The position numbers and the translations under genes are program-made. Shown here in pieces: positions 43,773-52,000 of a DNA stretch of 64,000 bases. The notes under the pieces were generated by a model. That model worked only from the letters and a program-made list of their open reading frames with translations. It ran no database searches and was not told the DNA's origin. Each line of letters begins with the position of its first letter. Positions within the stretch are counted from its first letter, which is position 1. Source of the stretch: Pseudomonas sp. LBUM920 (GTDB lineage Bacteria > Pseudomonadota > Gammaproteobacteria > Pseudomonadales > Pseudomonadaceae); the NCBI RefSeq assembly GCF_003852315.1, contig NZ_CP027762.1, positions 6,429,501 to 6,493,500 of the forward strand, written 5' to 3'.

Positions 43773-44437
43773 TCACCTGTAACGCTTTGCGCTGGGGTGC
43801 ACCTGGGCAACCGCTCACCCCAGCGCTGGATTTGACCCTGGAAAAAGGCAGCCTCACCGGCATCATCGGCGCCAACGGCACCGGCAAAAGCAGCCTGCTC
43901 AAAGTGATCGCCGGCTTGCAAAAATCGCTGGCGGGCAAGGTCAGTGTGGAGGTTCCTCGCCGTGGTGGCCTGTCGTTCCTGCCGCAGCAGCAGCACTTGG
44001 ATCGCCAGTTCCCCATCAGCTTGCAAGAGCTGGTCGCCGCCGGCTTCTGGGGCACCCAGCTCACGCCACCCCAACGCAACGGACGTCTGCAGGCAGTCCT
44101 GGAGGACTGGTGCCTCAGTGGGCTGGAACATCGCCCGCTGATGGCCTTGTCCGGCGGCGAACTGCAACGCGCCCTGCTCGCCCGCATGAGCCTCGCCGAA
44201 GCGCCCGTGTTGTTGCTCGACGAACCCCATGCCGCCCTCGATGAAGACGGACAGGCGCTGTGCTGGAAACACATTCACGCCTGGCACGACCAAGGCCGCA
44301 CGATCATCGTCGTCTGTCACGACCTGGCCTCCGTGCGCCACTACACCCAGCACGTGGTGCAGATCAAAAGCACCGGCTGCGTGTTCGGCCCCAGCAAAGA
44401 GCTGATCCGCCCGCAAGCTCACATGCAGGTGGCCTGA
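43769..44437 (+). CDS. Metal ABC transporter ATPase (ZnuC/AztA-like)
   Basis: A 222-aa ATPase with Walker A GANGTGKSS near residue 33, a Q-loop, the ABC signature LSGGELQRALLAR and Walker B VLLLDEP. It forms, with the next two genes, a complete importer of the manganese/zinc class. It starts inside the folE2 stop (ATGA), so it is co-expressed with folE2 under Zur. This transporter is a second system: the usual znuABC beside zur is not in this window. P. aeruginosa PA5539-PA5541 lacks it at this point. Confidence 0.9.
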   Translation: MITCNALRWGAPGQPLTPALDLTLEKGSLTGIIGANGTGKSSLLKVIAGLQKSLAGKVSVEVPRRGGLSFLPQQQHLDRQFPISLQELVAAGFWGTQLTPPQRNGRLQAVLEDWCLSGLEHRPLMALSGGELQRALLARMSLAEAPVLLLDEPHAALDEDGQALCWKHIHAWHDQGRTIIVVCHDLASVRHYTQHVVQIKSTGCVFGPSKELIRPQAHMQVA

Positions 44438-45303
44438 TGCATTTTGCCGCCCACCTGTGGATGCCTTTCTTCGACTTCGTGTTCATGCGCCGCGCACTCA
44501 TCGGCGGGCTGGTGCTCGCCTGCAGCACGGCGCCGCTGGGTGTGTTTCTGATCCTGCGGCGCATGAGCCTGATCGGCGACGCCGTGGCTCACGGCATCCT
44601 GCCCGGCGCCGCGCTTGGCTTCTGGTTTGCCGGGCTGAGCCTGCCCGCGCTGACCATCGGCGGTCTTGGCGCCGGCCTGAGCATGGCCGGTTTATCCGCG
44701 TGGATCACCCGCCGCACCGGCCTGCGTGAAGACGCCAGCCTCGCTGCCATCTACCCGATCTCCCTCGCCGCCGGCGTGCTGATCCTCGGCATCGCAGGCA
44801 AACGCCTGGACCTGCTGCACCTGCTGTTCGGGTCCGCATTGGCCGTGGATGAAACCACCCTCACCGGGATGCTCTGGGTCTCCGGTTTCAGCCTGATCGC
44901 CATGGCGCTGATCTACAAACCGTTGCTACTCGACACCCTGGACCCACTGTTCCTGCAAACCGTCAGCCGCCTCGGCCCGCTCGCTCATGGGTTATTTCTG
45001 ACCTTGGTGGTGCTGAACCTGGTGATCGGTTTCCAGGCCATCGGCGCGTTGATGGTGGTGGGGTTGATGATGTTGCCGGCGATTGCTTCACGCTTCTGGA
45101 GCCGGCGCCTGCCGGTGTTGATTGCAGTATCGGCGGTGCTGGGATGCCTGTCGGTGTGGTTCGGTTTGTTGCTGTCGTTCTACTACTCACTGCCCAGCGG
45201 CCCGGCCATCGTGCTGGTGGCAGGCGGCGGGTATTTGCTGTCCGTGGTCTTCGGTCCGGTGCACGGCTTGCTGCGCCGCCCGCCCTTGCTTACATCCCAA
45301 TGA
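44437..45303 (+). CDS. Metal ABC transporter permease (ZnuB/AztB-like)
   Basis: A 288-aa inner-membrane permease of the ABC-3 family with about eight or nine hydrophobic helices. The conserved RRMSLIGDAVAHGILPG stretch near residue 40 and the later GFQAIGALMVVGLMMLP are typical of zinc/manganese permeases. Its ATG overlaps the ATPase stop (TGATG). A 12-base gap leads to the binding-protein gene. Confidence 0.92.
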   Translation: MHFAAHLWMPFFDFVFMRRALIGGLVLACSTAPLGVFLILRRMSLIGDAVAHGILPGAALGFWFAGLSLPALTIGGLGAGLSMAGLSAWITRRTGLREDASLAAIYPISLAAGVLILGIAGKRLDLLHLLFGSALAVDETTLTGMLWVSGFSLIAMALIYKPLLLDTLDPLFLQTVSRLGPLAHGLFLTLVVLNLVIGFQAIGALMVVGLMMLPAIASRFWSRRLPVLIAVSAVLGCLSVWFGLLLSFYYSLPSGPAIVLVAGGGYLLSVVFGPVHGLLRRPPLLTSQ

Positions 45304-45314
45304 GGTGTTTCCCG

Positions 45315-46193
45315 ATGCGCGCTTTACTCGTGATGTTCAGCCTTCTGCTGCCCTTGTCGATGGCTCAGGCCGCCGACAAACTTCAAGTGGTTACCAGCTT
45401 CAGTATTCTGGATGACATCACCCACCAGATCGGTGGCGATCACATCCAGATCAGCAACATGGTCGGCCCGGACGCCGACGCCCATACCTACGAACCCACG
45501 CCGGACGACGCCAAGGCGCTGCTCAAGGCCCGGGTCATCATCAAGAATGGCCTTGGCTTTGAACCCTGGCTGGACCGCCTGGTGACCAGCACCGAAACAA
45601 AAGCCACGGTCGTAACCGCCAGCAAAGGCGTGATCTCTCACACCATGGAAGAAGACGGTGAAACCATCCCCGACCCGCACGCCTGGCATAACCTGGCCAA
45701 CGCCGAAATCTATGTGAACAACATCACCAAAGCGTTGATTGCCGCCGACCCGGCCAACAAAGCCGATTACCAGCGCAACAGCCAAACCTACCTGAAAGAA
45801 ATCTACCGCTTGCTGGCCGAGGCCAAGACCAAGTTCGGCGCGCTGCCACCGGGCAACCGACGCATCGTCACCTCGCATGACGCCTTCGGTTACCTGGGCC
45901 AGGCTTACGGCATTCAGTTCCTCGCGCCCCAGGGTCTGTCGACTGAACGCGAACCGTCTGCCGCCGAGGTCGCTGCGCTGATCACCCAGATCCGCAAAGA
46001 CAAGGTCAAAGCCGTGTTCATGGAAAACATCAAAGACTCACGCCTGCTCAAGCAGATTGCTGACGAAAGCGGCGCGCAGATCGGCGGCACGTTGTACTCC
46101 GACGCCCTCGCCGCCCAAGGCCCGGCCAGCACCTTCACCGGGCTGTTCGAATACAACCTCAACACCCTGTGCGCAGCCCTGAGCAAGCCATGA
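45315..46193 (+). CDS. Metal ABC transporter substrate-binding protein (cluster A-I)
   Basis: A 292-aa periplasmic receptor with a signal peptide of 19 residues (ends AQA). The expected metal ligands are His57 (DAHTYEP), His122 (DPHAWHN), Glu211 (STEREPS) and Asp263 (LYSDAL). There is no His-rich loop as in ZnuA. The Glu at the third position is the pattern of manganese-type receptors by my alignment, whereas the Zur-box operon argues for zinc. It could also be selective for a zinc chelate or work at low pH. It overlaps hisI by four bases. Confidence 0.9.
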   Translation: MRALLVMFSLLLPLSMAQAADKLQVVTSFSILDDITHQIGGDHIQISNMVGPDADAHTYEPTPDDAKALLKARVIIKNGLGFEPWLDRLVTSTETKATVVTASKGVISHTMEEDGETIPDPHAWHNLANAEIYVNNITKALIAADPANKADYQRNSQTYLKEIYRLLAEAKTKFGALPPGNRRIVTSHDAFGYLGQAYGIQFLAPQGLSTEREPSAAEVAALITQIRKDKVKAVFMENIKDSRLLKQIADESGAQIGGTLYSDALAAQGPASTFTGLFEYNLNTLCAALSKP

Positions 46194-46603
46194 CCTTGAG
46201 CCTGCTCGACCTGGAAGAGGCTGCCATGGGCAGCCGCTTTCCACTCGACACCGTGCTCGACGCCGTGGCATGGAACAGCGATGGCCTGATTGCCGCCGTC
46301 GTCCAGCAACACGGCAGCGGCGAGGTGTTGATGCTGGCCTGGATGAACCGCCAGGCCCTCACCGAAACCCTGGCCACCGGGCAAGTCTGCTATTGGTCGC
46401 GCTCGCGCGGGCAGCTGTGGCGCAAAGGTGAAAGCTCCGGCCACTGGCAACAACTGGTCGAGGCCCGGCTGGATTGCGACGGCGACGCAGTGCTGCTGAT
46501 CGTCGACCAACAAGGCCCGGCCTGCCACACCGGCCGGCCCACCTGCTTCTACAACGCCATCGACGGCGCCTACGTTCATGTCATTACGGAGCCCTCTGCA
46601 TGA
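46190..46603 (+). CDS. hisI: Phosphoribosyl-AMP cyclohydrolase, zinc-cluster paralogue
   Basis: A 137-aa enzyme of histidine synthesis that opens the purine ring of phosphoribosyl-AMP. The conserved region LDCDGDAVLLIV and GPACHTGRPTCFYN keeps the three cysteines that hold the catalytic zinc, so unlike DksA2 this paralogue is not obviously zinc-free. It may have higher metal affinity or be a client of the zinc GTPases. It is coupled to the binding-protein gene before it and to the carbonic anhydrase gene after it through ATGA overlaps. A main hisI is expected elsewhere in the chromosome. Confidence 0.9.
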   Translation: MTLSLLDLEEAAMGSRFPLDTVLDAVAWNSDGLIAAVVQQHGSGEVLMLAWMNRQALTETLATGQVCYWSRSRGQLWRKGESSGHWQQLVEARLDCDGDAVLLIVDQQGPACHTGRPTCFYNAIDGAYVHVITEPSA

Positions 46604-47160
46604 TCCGCAAGAACCCTTCCGGCGATCTGCCGGTGATTGCCGAATCGGCCTACGTGGATAAAACCGCGATCATCTGCGGCAAGGTCATCATCGGCGAGAA
46701 CGTCTTCGTCGGCCCTTACGCCGTGATCCGCGCTGACGAAGTCGACGCCACCGGCGACATGGACCCGATCACCATCGGCGCCAATTCGAACATTCAGGAC
46801 GGCGTGGTCATTCACTCCAAATCCGGCGCGGCGGTGACCATTGGAGAATTTACCTCCATCGCGCATCGCTCCATCGTCCATGGCCCCTGCACCGTCGGCG
46901 ACCGCGTGTTTATCGGCTTCAACAGCGTGCTGTTCAACTGCGCCGTCGGCGATGGCTGCGTGGTGCGCCACAACTCGGTGGTCGACGGCCGCGACTTGCC
47001 CGCCGCGTTCTATGTGCCCTCCACCACCCGCATCGGCCCGAACACCGACCTGTCGCAATTCCCGCCGGTGAGTGTCAGCGCCTCGGAGTTTTCTGAAGAC
47101 GTGGCGCGCACCAACGTCGACCTGGTGCGTGGTTACAAAGCCCTGCAAAACGAGTTCTGA
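46600..47160 (+). CDS. Gamma-class carbonic anhydrase family protein
   Basis: A 186-aa left-handed beta-helix (hexapeptide repeat) protein. The three metal-binding histidines of the gamma class are visible as His72 (VVIHS), His89 and His94 (IAHRSIVHG). Gamma enzymes can use iron or cobalt rather than zinc, which fits its role as a zinc-sparing replacement in the Zur operon. It corresponds to PA5540. It starts in the hisI stop and is followed three bases later by the dihydroorotase gene. Confidence 0.9.
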   Translation: MIRKNPSGDLPVIAESAYVDKTAIICGKVIIGENVFVGPYAVIRADEVDATGDMDPITIGANSNIQDGVVIHSKSGAAVTIGEFTSIAHRSIVHGPCTVGDRVFIGFNSVLFNCAVGDGCVVRHNSVVDGRDLPAAFYVPSTTRIGPNTDLSQFPPVSVSASEFSEDVARTNVDLVRGYKALQNEF

Positions 47161-47163
47161 ACC

Positions 47164-48501
47164 ATGAGCCGCCTGCTGATTCGCAATGCCCGTCTGGTGA
47201 ATGAGGGCCGGGAGTTCGATGCCGACGTACTGGTCGCCAATGGCCGCATCGAGAAGATTGCCGCCAGCCTCGAAGGCTATAACGAGCCGGTGGAAATTGA
47301 CGCCCAGGGTCAATGGCTGCTGCCAGGCATGATCGACGACCAGGTGCACTTTCGCGATCCTGGCGCGCCCGAAAAAGGCAGTTTCTACAGCGAATCCCGC
47401 GCGGCGGTGGCCGGTGGAATCACCAGCTTCATGGACATGCCTAACACCCACCCTGCCACCCTGAACCTGGAAGCCCTGGCGGACAAGAAGCGCCGCGCCG
47501 CGTTGCACTCGGTGGCCAACTACGGTTTTCACTTTGGTGTGAGCAACGACAACCTGGACATCGTCGCCGCCCTCGATCCGCGTGAAGTGGCCGGGGTCAA
47601 AGTGTTCATGGGCGCCTCTACCGGCAATATGCTGGTGGATGACCCGCGGATTCTCGAGCGGCTGTTCGCCGAAGTACCGACCATCCTCCTCGCCCACTGC
47701 GAGCACACGCCGAGCATCCTCGCGAATGAACAGCGCCTGCGTGAACGCTTCGGCGAGCACATTCCCGCCGTCGCCCACCCCCTTATCCGGGATGCCGAAG
47801 CCTGTTTTCGCTCCTCTTCTTTTGCGGTGGAACTGGCCCGGCGACACGGCACGCGCCTGCACGTGCTGCACCTGACCAGCGCTCGCGAGTTGGCCCTGTT
47901 CGAAGACAAGCCGTTGGCCGAGAAGCGCATCACCGCCGAGGTCTGCCTGCACCATCTGCTGTTCGATGACCGCGACTATCATCGCCTCGGCCACCAGATC
48001 AAATGCAACCCGGCGATCAAGACCCGCGCCGACCGCGACGCGCTGCGCCTGGCCTTGCTGAGTCATCGTCTGGATGTGATCGGCAGTGATCATGCGCCGC
48101 ATACCTGGGCGCAAAAACAGTTGGGCTATCGCCAAGCGCCGTCAGGCCTGCCACTGGTGCAGCACGCGCTGCCGGCGTTGTTGGAGCTGGTGATTGACGG
48201 GCATTTGCCACTGACCACATTGGTGGCAAAGACCAGTCACCGTGTGGCCGACCTGTTCGCTATCCCGGACCGAGGCTATCTACGCGAGGGCTATTGGGCC
48301 GATCTGGTGCTGATCAAACCTGAGCCCGAAGGCAAACCCGTCAGCAGCCAGCCGATTCTCGCGCGCTGCGGCTGGACGCCCTTCGCCGAGCGCAGCTTTC
48401 GCCACAGCGTCAGCACCACCCTGGTGTCCGGCCACCTGGCGTGGCACAACGGCCAGGTGGTCGACAGTTGCCAGGGGCTGCCCCTGCACTTTCTGCGTTA
48501 A
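47164..48501 (+). CDS. pyrC: Dihydroorotase, zinc-cluster paralogue (PyrQ type)
   Basis: A 445-aa amidohydrolase that closes carbamoyl-aspartate to dihydroorotate in pyrimidine synthesis. The family core is clear: GMIDDQVHFRDPG near residue 55, GVKVFMGAST with the lysine that is carbamylated in two-metal enzymes, and IGSDHAPHT. The first metal His of the HxH motif is replaced by Gln60, leaving His62. Such QxH dihydroorotases exist in other bacteria and may need less zinc. It is the last gene of the folE2 operon (compare PA5541) and overlaps the convergent DUF3617 gene by four bases. Confidence 0.9.
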   Translation: MSRLLIRNARLVNEGREFDADVLVANGRIEKIAASLEGYNEPVEIDAQGQWLLPGMIDDQVHFRDPGAPEKGSFYSESRAAVAGGITSFMDMPNTHPATLNLEALADKKRRAALHSVANYGFHFGVSNDNLDIVAALDPREVAGVKVFMGASTGNMLVDDPRILERLFAEVPTILLAHCEHTPSILANEQRLRERFGEHIPAVAHPLIRDAEACFRSSSFAVELARRHGTRLHVLHLTSARELALFEDKPLAEKRITAEVCLHHLLFDDRDYHRLGHQIKCNPAIKTRADRDALRLALLSHRLDVIGSDHAPHTWAQKQLGYRQAPSGLPLVQHALPALLELVIDGHLPLTTLVAKTSHRVADLFAIPDRGYLREGYWADLVLIKPEPEGKPVSSQPILARCGWTPFAERSFRHSVSTTLVSGHLAWHNGQVVDSCQGLPLHFLR

Positions 48502-49019
48502 GCGCGGGGTTTGACCGTGCCGCAATCGTTGCCCAGCCATTGGGCATGAGTGTCCAGGCTGCCCTTCTGCTGAACGCCGGTGGCATTGAACGTACCGTTG
48601 ACGGTGGTGGTGAATTCCTGCTGGCTCTGGAAGGTTGCAACGCCAGTGCCTTGGGCTTTCGGGCAGCTGAAACGAAATTTCCACTGGTTGCCGGTTTTGT
48701 CGGTCACTTGCTGTTTGCAGCCCGATTGCGGGTCGGTCAGGGGAATGGAATCAGACGCGACCTGGGCAGGCGTCAGGCAAACCTGTACGCCCTTGCCGGC
48801 CATGGTGATGCCCTGTTTTTCGAGCATGGCGCGCTGTTCGGGCGTCATCTGTTGCTTGAGCTGACCGAGGATCAGCGACAGGTCGGGCAAGTCCTGGTTA
48901 TCGACTTTCATATTGCTGGTGGTCAATTCCCACAAGCCCGGCGCCAGCATCTGCGCCTGAGCCGCCACGGGCAGCGTCAATCCAACAACCATGGCCAAAC
49001 CAAGCAGACGAGCATTCAT
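48498..49019 (-). CDS. DUF3617 periplasmic protein
   Basis: A 173-aa secreted protein with a signal peptide of 22 residues (ends AQA). The DUF3617 pattern is seen as LAPGLWELTTSNMKV at the mature N-terminus, VQVCLTPAQV in the middle and WKFRFSCPKAQGTGVATF near the end, with four Cys likely forming two disulfides. Function unknown. It is convergent with the dihydroorotase gene and divergent from cls. It is probably not part of the Zur operon. Confidence 0.88.
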   Translation of the reverse strand: MNARLLGLAMVVGLTLPVAAQAQMLAPGLWELTTSNMKVDNQDLPDLSLILGQLKQQMTPEQRAMLEKQGITMAGKGVQVCLTPAQVASDSIPLTDPQSGCKQQVTDKTGNQWKFRFSCPKAQGTGVATFQSQQEFTTTVNGTFNATGVQQKGSLDTHAQWLGNDCGTVKPRA

Positions 49020-49149
49020 CGGGTAACTCCTGGGTAATTGTGGGCGTTAGACGCTGCAAAGGCGCCAGTGTTGCACGGCAAATAAAATAGCGACATTCGT
49101 CGTCGAACATGGTCTGTTAGGCACTTGATTGCCTGGAGTGATGTCGTTC

Positions 49150-50589
49150 ATGGATTTTTTTGGCCCGCACCTGCTCGCCTACTTCATTGCCACGCTGCAT
49201 TTTCTCGGGACGCTCGCCGCGATCCACGCGGTGCTGACTGTCAGGACCGCCCAAGGCTCGATCGCCTGGGCCTTGTCGCTGATGTTCATGCCTTACCTGA
49301 CGCTGATTCCCTACCTCATCTTCGGCCGCAGCACCTTTGACGCGTATATCCAGGCGCGTCGCCAGGCCAACCAGGAAATGCACACCGCCATCACCGCGCT
49401 GAACTGGCGCCCGTGGGTCGAAGAAGCCTTGGCGGCGCGCAACTCCAGCGCCTATGCGTCTTTGCGCGCCATGCCCAAATTGGGCCGCATGCCGTGCCTG
49501 GCCAACAATGACGTGCGCTTGCTGATTAATGGCGATGCCACGTTCAGCGCGATTTTCGCGGCGATTCGCCAGGCTAAGACGGCGGTGCTGTTCCAGTTTT
49601 TTATCATTCATGACGACGATCTTGGCAGGCAGTTGCACGCCCTGCTGAAGGAAAAAGCTGCCGAAGGCGTGGATATTCACGTGCTCTACGACCGCATCGG
49701 TAGCCATGCCCTGCCCCACAGTTATGTGCAGTCGCTGCGCGACGCCGGGGTCAAAGTCAAAGCGTTCGCCACCCGCAGCGGCTGGCTCAATCGGTTCCAG
49801 GTCAACTTCCGCAACCATCGCAAAATCGTGGTGGTCGACGGCCTCACCGGGTTTGTCGGCGGGCATAACGTCGGCGACGAATACTTGGGCAAAAAGCCGC
49901 CACTGGCGCCGTGGCGCGACACCCATGTGCAGGTCACCGGCCCGGTGGTGGCGTGCCTGCAGGAGTCGTTCGCCGAAGACTGGTTCTGGGCCGCGCGCGA
50001 GCTGCCGCCGCTGATCCTGCCTGATACATACCCTGAAGATGGCGTGCTCTGCCAACTGCTCGCCAGCGGCCCGGCCGATCCGTATGAAACCTGCTCGCTG
50101 TTTTTCGTCGAAGCTATCCATGCGGCGACCGAGCGCGTGTGGATCACCAGCCCGTATTTCGTGCCCGATGAAGCGGTGTTCGCCGCCCTGCGCCTGGCGG
50201 TTTTGCGCGGGGTCGATGTGCGCCTGCTGCTGCCGTCGCGGCCTGATCACCGTATCGTCTACGCCGCCTCCAGCCTCTACGCCATCGAAGCCGTACGCGC
50301 TGGCGTGCGCGTGTTCCGCTACAAGCCGGGCTTCCTGCACCAGAAGGTGGTGCTGGTGGACAGCGAAATCAGTGCAATCGGCAGTGCGAACATGGACAAC
50401 CGTTCGTTCCGGCTGAATTTCGAAGTGATGTTGCTGACGGTCGATGAAGCGTTTGCCAGCCAAGTGGAGCAGATGCTGCTGGACGACTTCGCACAGGCGC
50501 ATGAAGTCAGCCAGGAAGAAAGCCGCGAGACCCGTCGCCTGCAACAGCTGGGCATGCGGGTGGCGCGTTTGATCTCCCCGATTCTCTAA
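49150..50589 (+). CDS. cls: Cardiolipin synthase A
   Basis: A 479-aa membrane enzyme that joins two phosphatidylglycerol molecules into cardiolipin. Two N-terminal membrane helices (about 8-28 and 35-58) precede two phospholipase-D motifs: NHRKIVVVDGLTGFVGG near residue 218 and LHQKVVLVDSEISAIGSAN near residue 396, with both His-Lys-Asp sets intact. I start at 49150, which gives the 479 residues I recall for P. putida Cls. ATG 49141 is possible, but its GGAG is only two bases away. It lies next to the cyclopropane fatty acid synthase gene, so this is a membrane-lipid neighbourhood. Confidence 0.93.
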   Translation: MDFFGPHLLAYFIATLHFLGTLAAIHAVLTVRTAQGSIAWALSLMFMPYLTLIPYLIFGRSTFDAYIQARRQANQEMHTAITALNWRPWVEEALAARNSSAYASLRAMPKLGRMPCLANNDVRLLINGDATFSAIFAAIRQAKTAVLFQFFIIHDDDLGRQLHALLKEKAAEGVDIHVLYDRIGSHALPHSYVQSLRDAGVKVKAFATRSGWLNRFQVNFRNHRKIVVVDGLTGFVGGHNVGDEYLGKKPPLAPWRDTHVQVTGPVVACLQESFAEDWFWAARELPPLILPDTYPEDGVLCQLLASGPADPYETCSLFFVEAIHAATERVWITSPYFVPDEAVFAALRLAVLRGVDVRLLLPSRPDHRIVYAASSLYAIEAVRAGVRVFRYKPGFLHQKVVLVDSEISAIGSANMDNRSFRLNFEVMLLTVDEAFASQVEQMLLDDFAQAHEVSQEESRETRRLQQLGMRVARLISPIL

Positions 50590-50605
50590 CACACAACACA
50601 GAAAC

Positions 50606-50700
50606 AAATGTGGGAGCGGGCTTGCTCGCGAATGCGGTGTATCAGGACCAAATAGATTGGCTGAACCACCGCACTCGCGAGCAAGCCCGCTCCCACATTT
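50606..50700. repeat. REPIN (inverted REP doublet)
   Basis: TGTGGGAGCGGGCTTGCTCGCGAA... at 50610-50633 and its inverted partner at 50670-50697. Canonical copy, in the convergent gap between cls and the cyclopropane synthase gene. Confidence 0.93.
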
Positions 50701-50728
50701 ATATCTTCAGCGTTTTCATAACCGTGTT

Positions 50729-51913
50729 TCAGCGGTAGATATCTTCCCGCGTCCACGGCAGTTCATGGCTGCCATCAGCGTGAGGCTTCACTGCCAATAT
50801 CTGGTGCAGGTTGATCCAGCCCCGCGCAAACGCATACGCGCAACCGGCCAGGTACAGCCGCCAGATCCGCAACGCTTGCTCCGGCACCATCTTGGCTGCC
50901 GCCTCCAAGTTGTCTTCCAAGCGTTCACTCCAATGGTCCAGCGTGCGCGCGTAATGCAGGCGCAGGCTTTCGACGTCGACCACTTCCAGCCCGACTTCGC
51001 TGATTTCCGCCGTCATCATCGCCAGGTGCGGCAACTCGCCGTTGGGGAACACATAACGCTCGATAAAATCGCCGGCGCCACGGCCCACGGGGCGACCGTC
51101 GGTGTGCTTGGCGGTGATGCCGTGGTTCATCACCAGGCCGCCTTCGCGCACGGCGCCAAACAGCACCTTGCAGTACTCCGCCAGGTTGGCGTGGCCAACG
51201 TGCTCAAACATGCCCACGCTCACCACTTTGTCGAAACGACCGTCCTGCGGCAGGTCGCGGTAGTCGAGCAGTTGCAGGTCTACCTGGTCTTCCAGCCCCT
51301 CGGCCTTGACCCGTTCACGGGCCAGCGCCAGCTGCTCTTTGCTCAGCGTGATCCCAAACACTTTGACGCCGAACTCTCGCGCCGCAAAACGCGCCAACCC
51401 ACCCCACCCACAGCCGACGTCGAGCAAATACTCGCCTGGCTGCAGCCGCAACTTGCGGCACAGGTGGCGAAATTTGTCTTGTTGGGCCTGATCGATGGAT
51501 TCGCTGCCGGTTTCGAAATAACCGCAGGAGTACGCCATGTCCTGGTCCAGCCACAGCTGGTAGAACTCGTTGGACAGGTCGTAATGGTAGGAAATGGCCG
51601 CAGCATCAGTGGCCTTGTCGTGGATCGAGCGCACCGGACGACTCCCCTCGTCGTCATCAATCAGGGCGTGACTCAGCTCGTCACATACCCGGATCACCTC
51701 GCTGATGGAGCCTTCCAGCTCCAGTCTGCCCTCGACGAAGGCTTCGCCCAATGAGTCCAGCGTTGGATGGGTCAGGCTGGAAACGACTGTGGGGTCCTTC
51801 ACCACGATCGTCACACTGGGCTCGGGGCCCAAGTTAAATTCGTGGCCGTCCCAGAGTCGAAGACGCAGCGGTAGCTTGAGATTCTGTAAGGCCGGTGGAA
51901 GTTGCGCGAGCAT
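50729..51913 (-). CDS. cfa: Cyclopropane-fatty-acyl-phospholipid synthase
   Basis: A 394-aa SAM-dependent enzyme that turns cis double bonds of membrane phospholipid acyl chains into cyclopropane rings, usually in stationary phase or stress. The N-terminal lipid-binding part (about 1-110) is followed by the signature ISYHYDLSNEFYQLWLD and the SAM-binding motif LLDVGCGWGGLA near residue 170. GGGGGGA precedes ATG 51913 by seven bases. It lies 87 bases downstream of the bufferin partner gene and may be partly co-transcribed. A 17-base palindrome in that gap is a candidate operator. Confidence 0.94.
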   Translation of the reverse strand: MLAQLPPALQNLKLPLRLRLWDGHEFNLGPEPSVTIVVKDPTVVSSLTHPTLDSLGEAFVEGRLELEGSISEVIRVCDELSHALIDDDEGSRPVRSIHDKATDAAAISYHYDLSNEFYQLWLDQDMAYSCGYFETGSESIDQAQQDKFRHLCRKLRLQPGEYLLDVGCGWGGLARFAAREFGVKVFGITLSKEQLALARERVKAEGLEDQVDLQLLDYRDLPQDGRFDKVVSVGMFEHVGHANLAEYCKVLFGAVREGGLVMNHGITAKHTDGRPVGRGAGDFIERYVFPNGELPHLAMMTAEISEVGLEVVDVESLRLHYARTLDHWSERLEDNLEAAAKMVPEQALRIWRLYLAGCAYAFARGWINLHQILAVKPHADGSHELPWTREDIYR

Positions 51914-51977
51914 GAGTAGTCCCCCCTTGTTTCAGACGTCTGGAGTGAGGGTAGACCATCCGAAGACAAAGTAGGAG

Positions 51978-51994
51978 GCTATCGAATTGATAGC
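51978..51994. promoter_or_regulatory. Palindrome upstream of the cyclopropane synthase gene
   Basis: GCTATC-N5-GATAGC with perfect arms, 65 bases upstream of the start codon, in the gap after the DUF2063 gene. Could be an operator. No regulator can be assigned. Confidence 0.35.
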
Positions 51995-52000
51995 ACTAAA

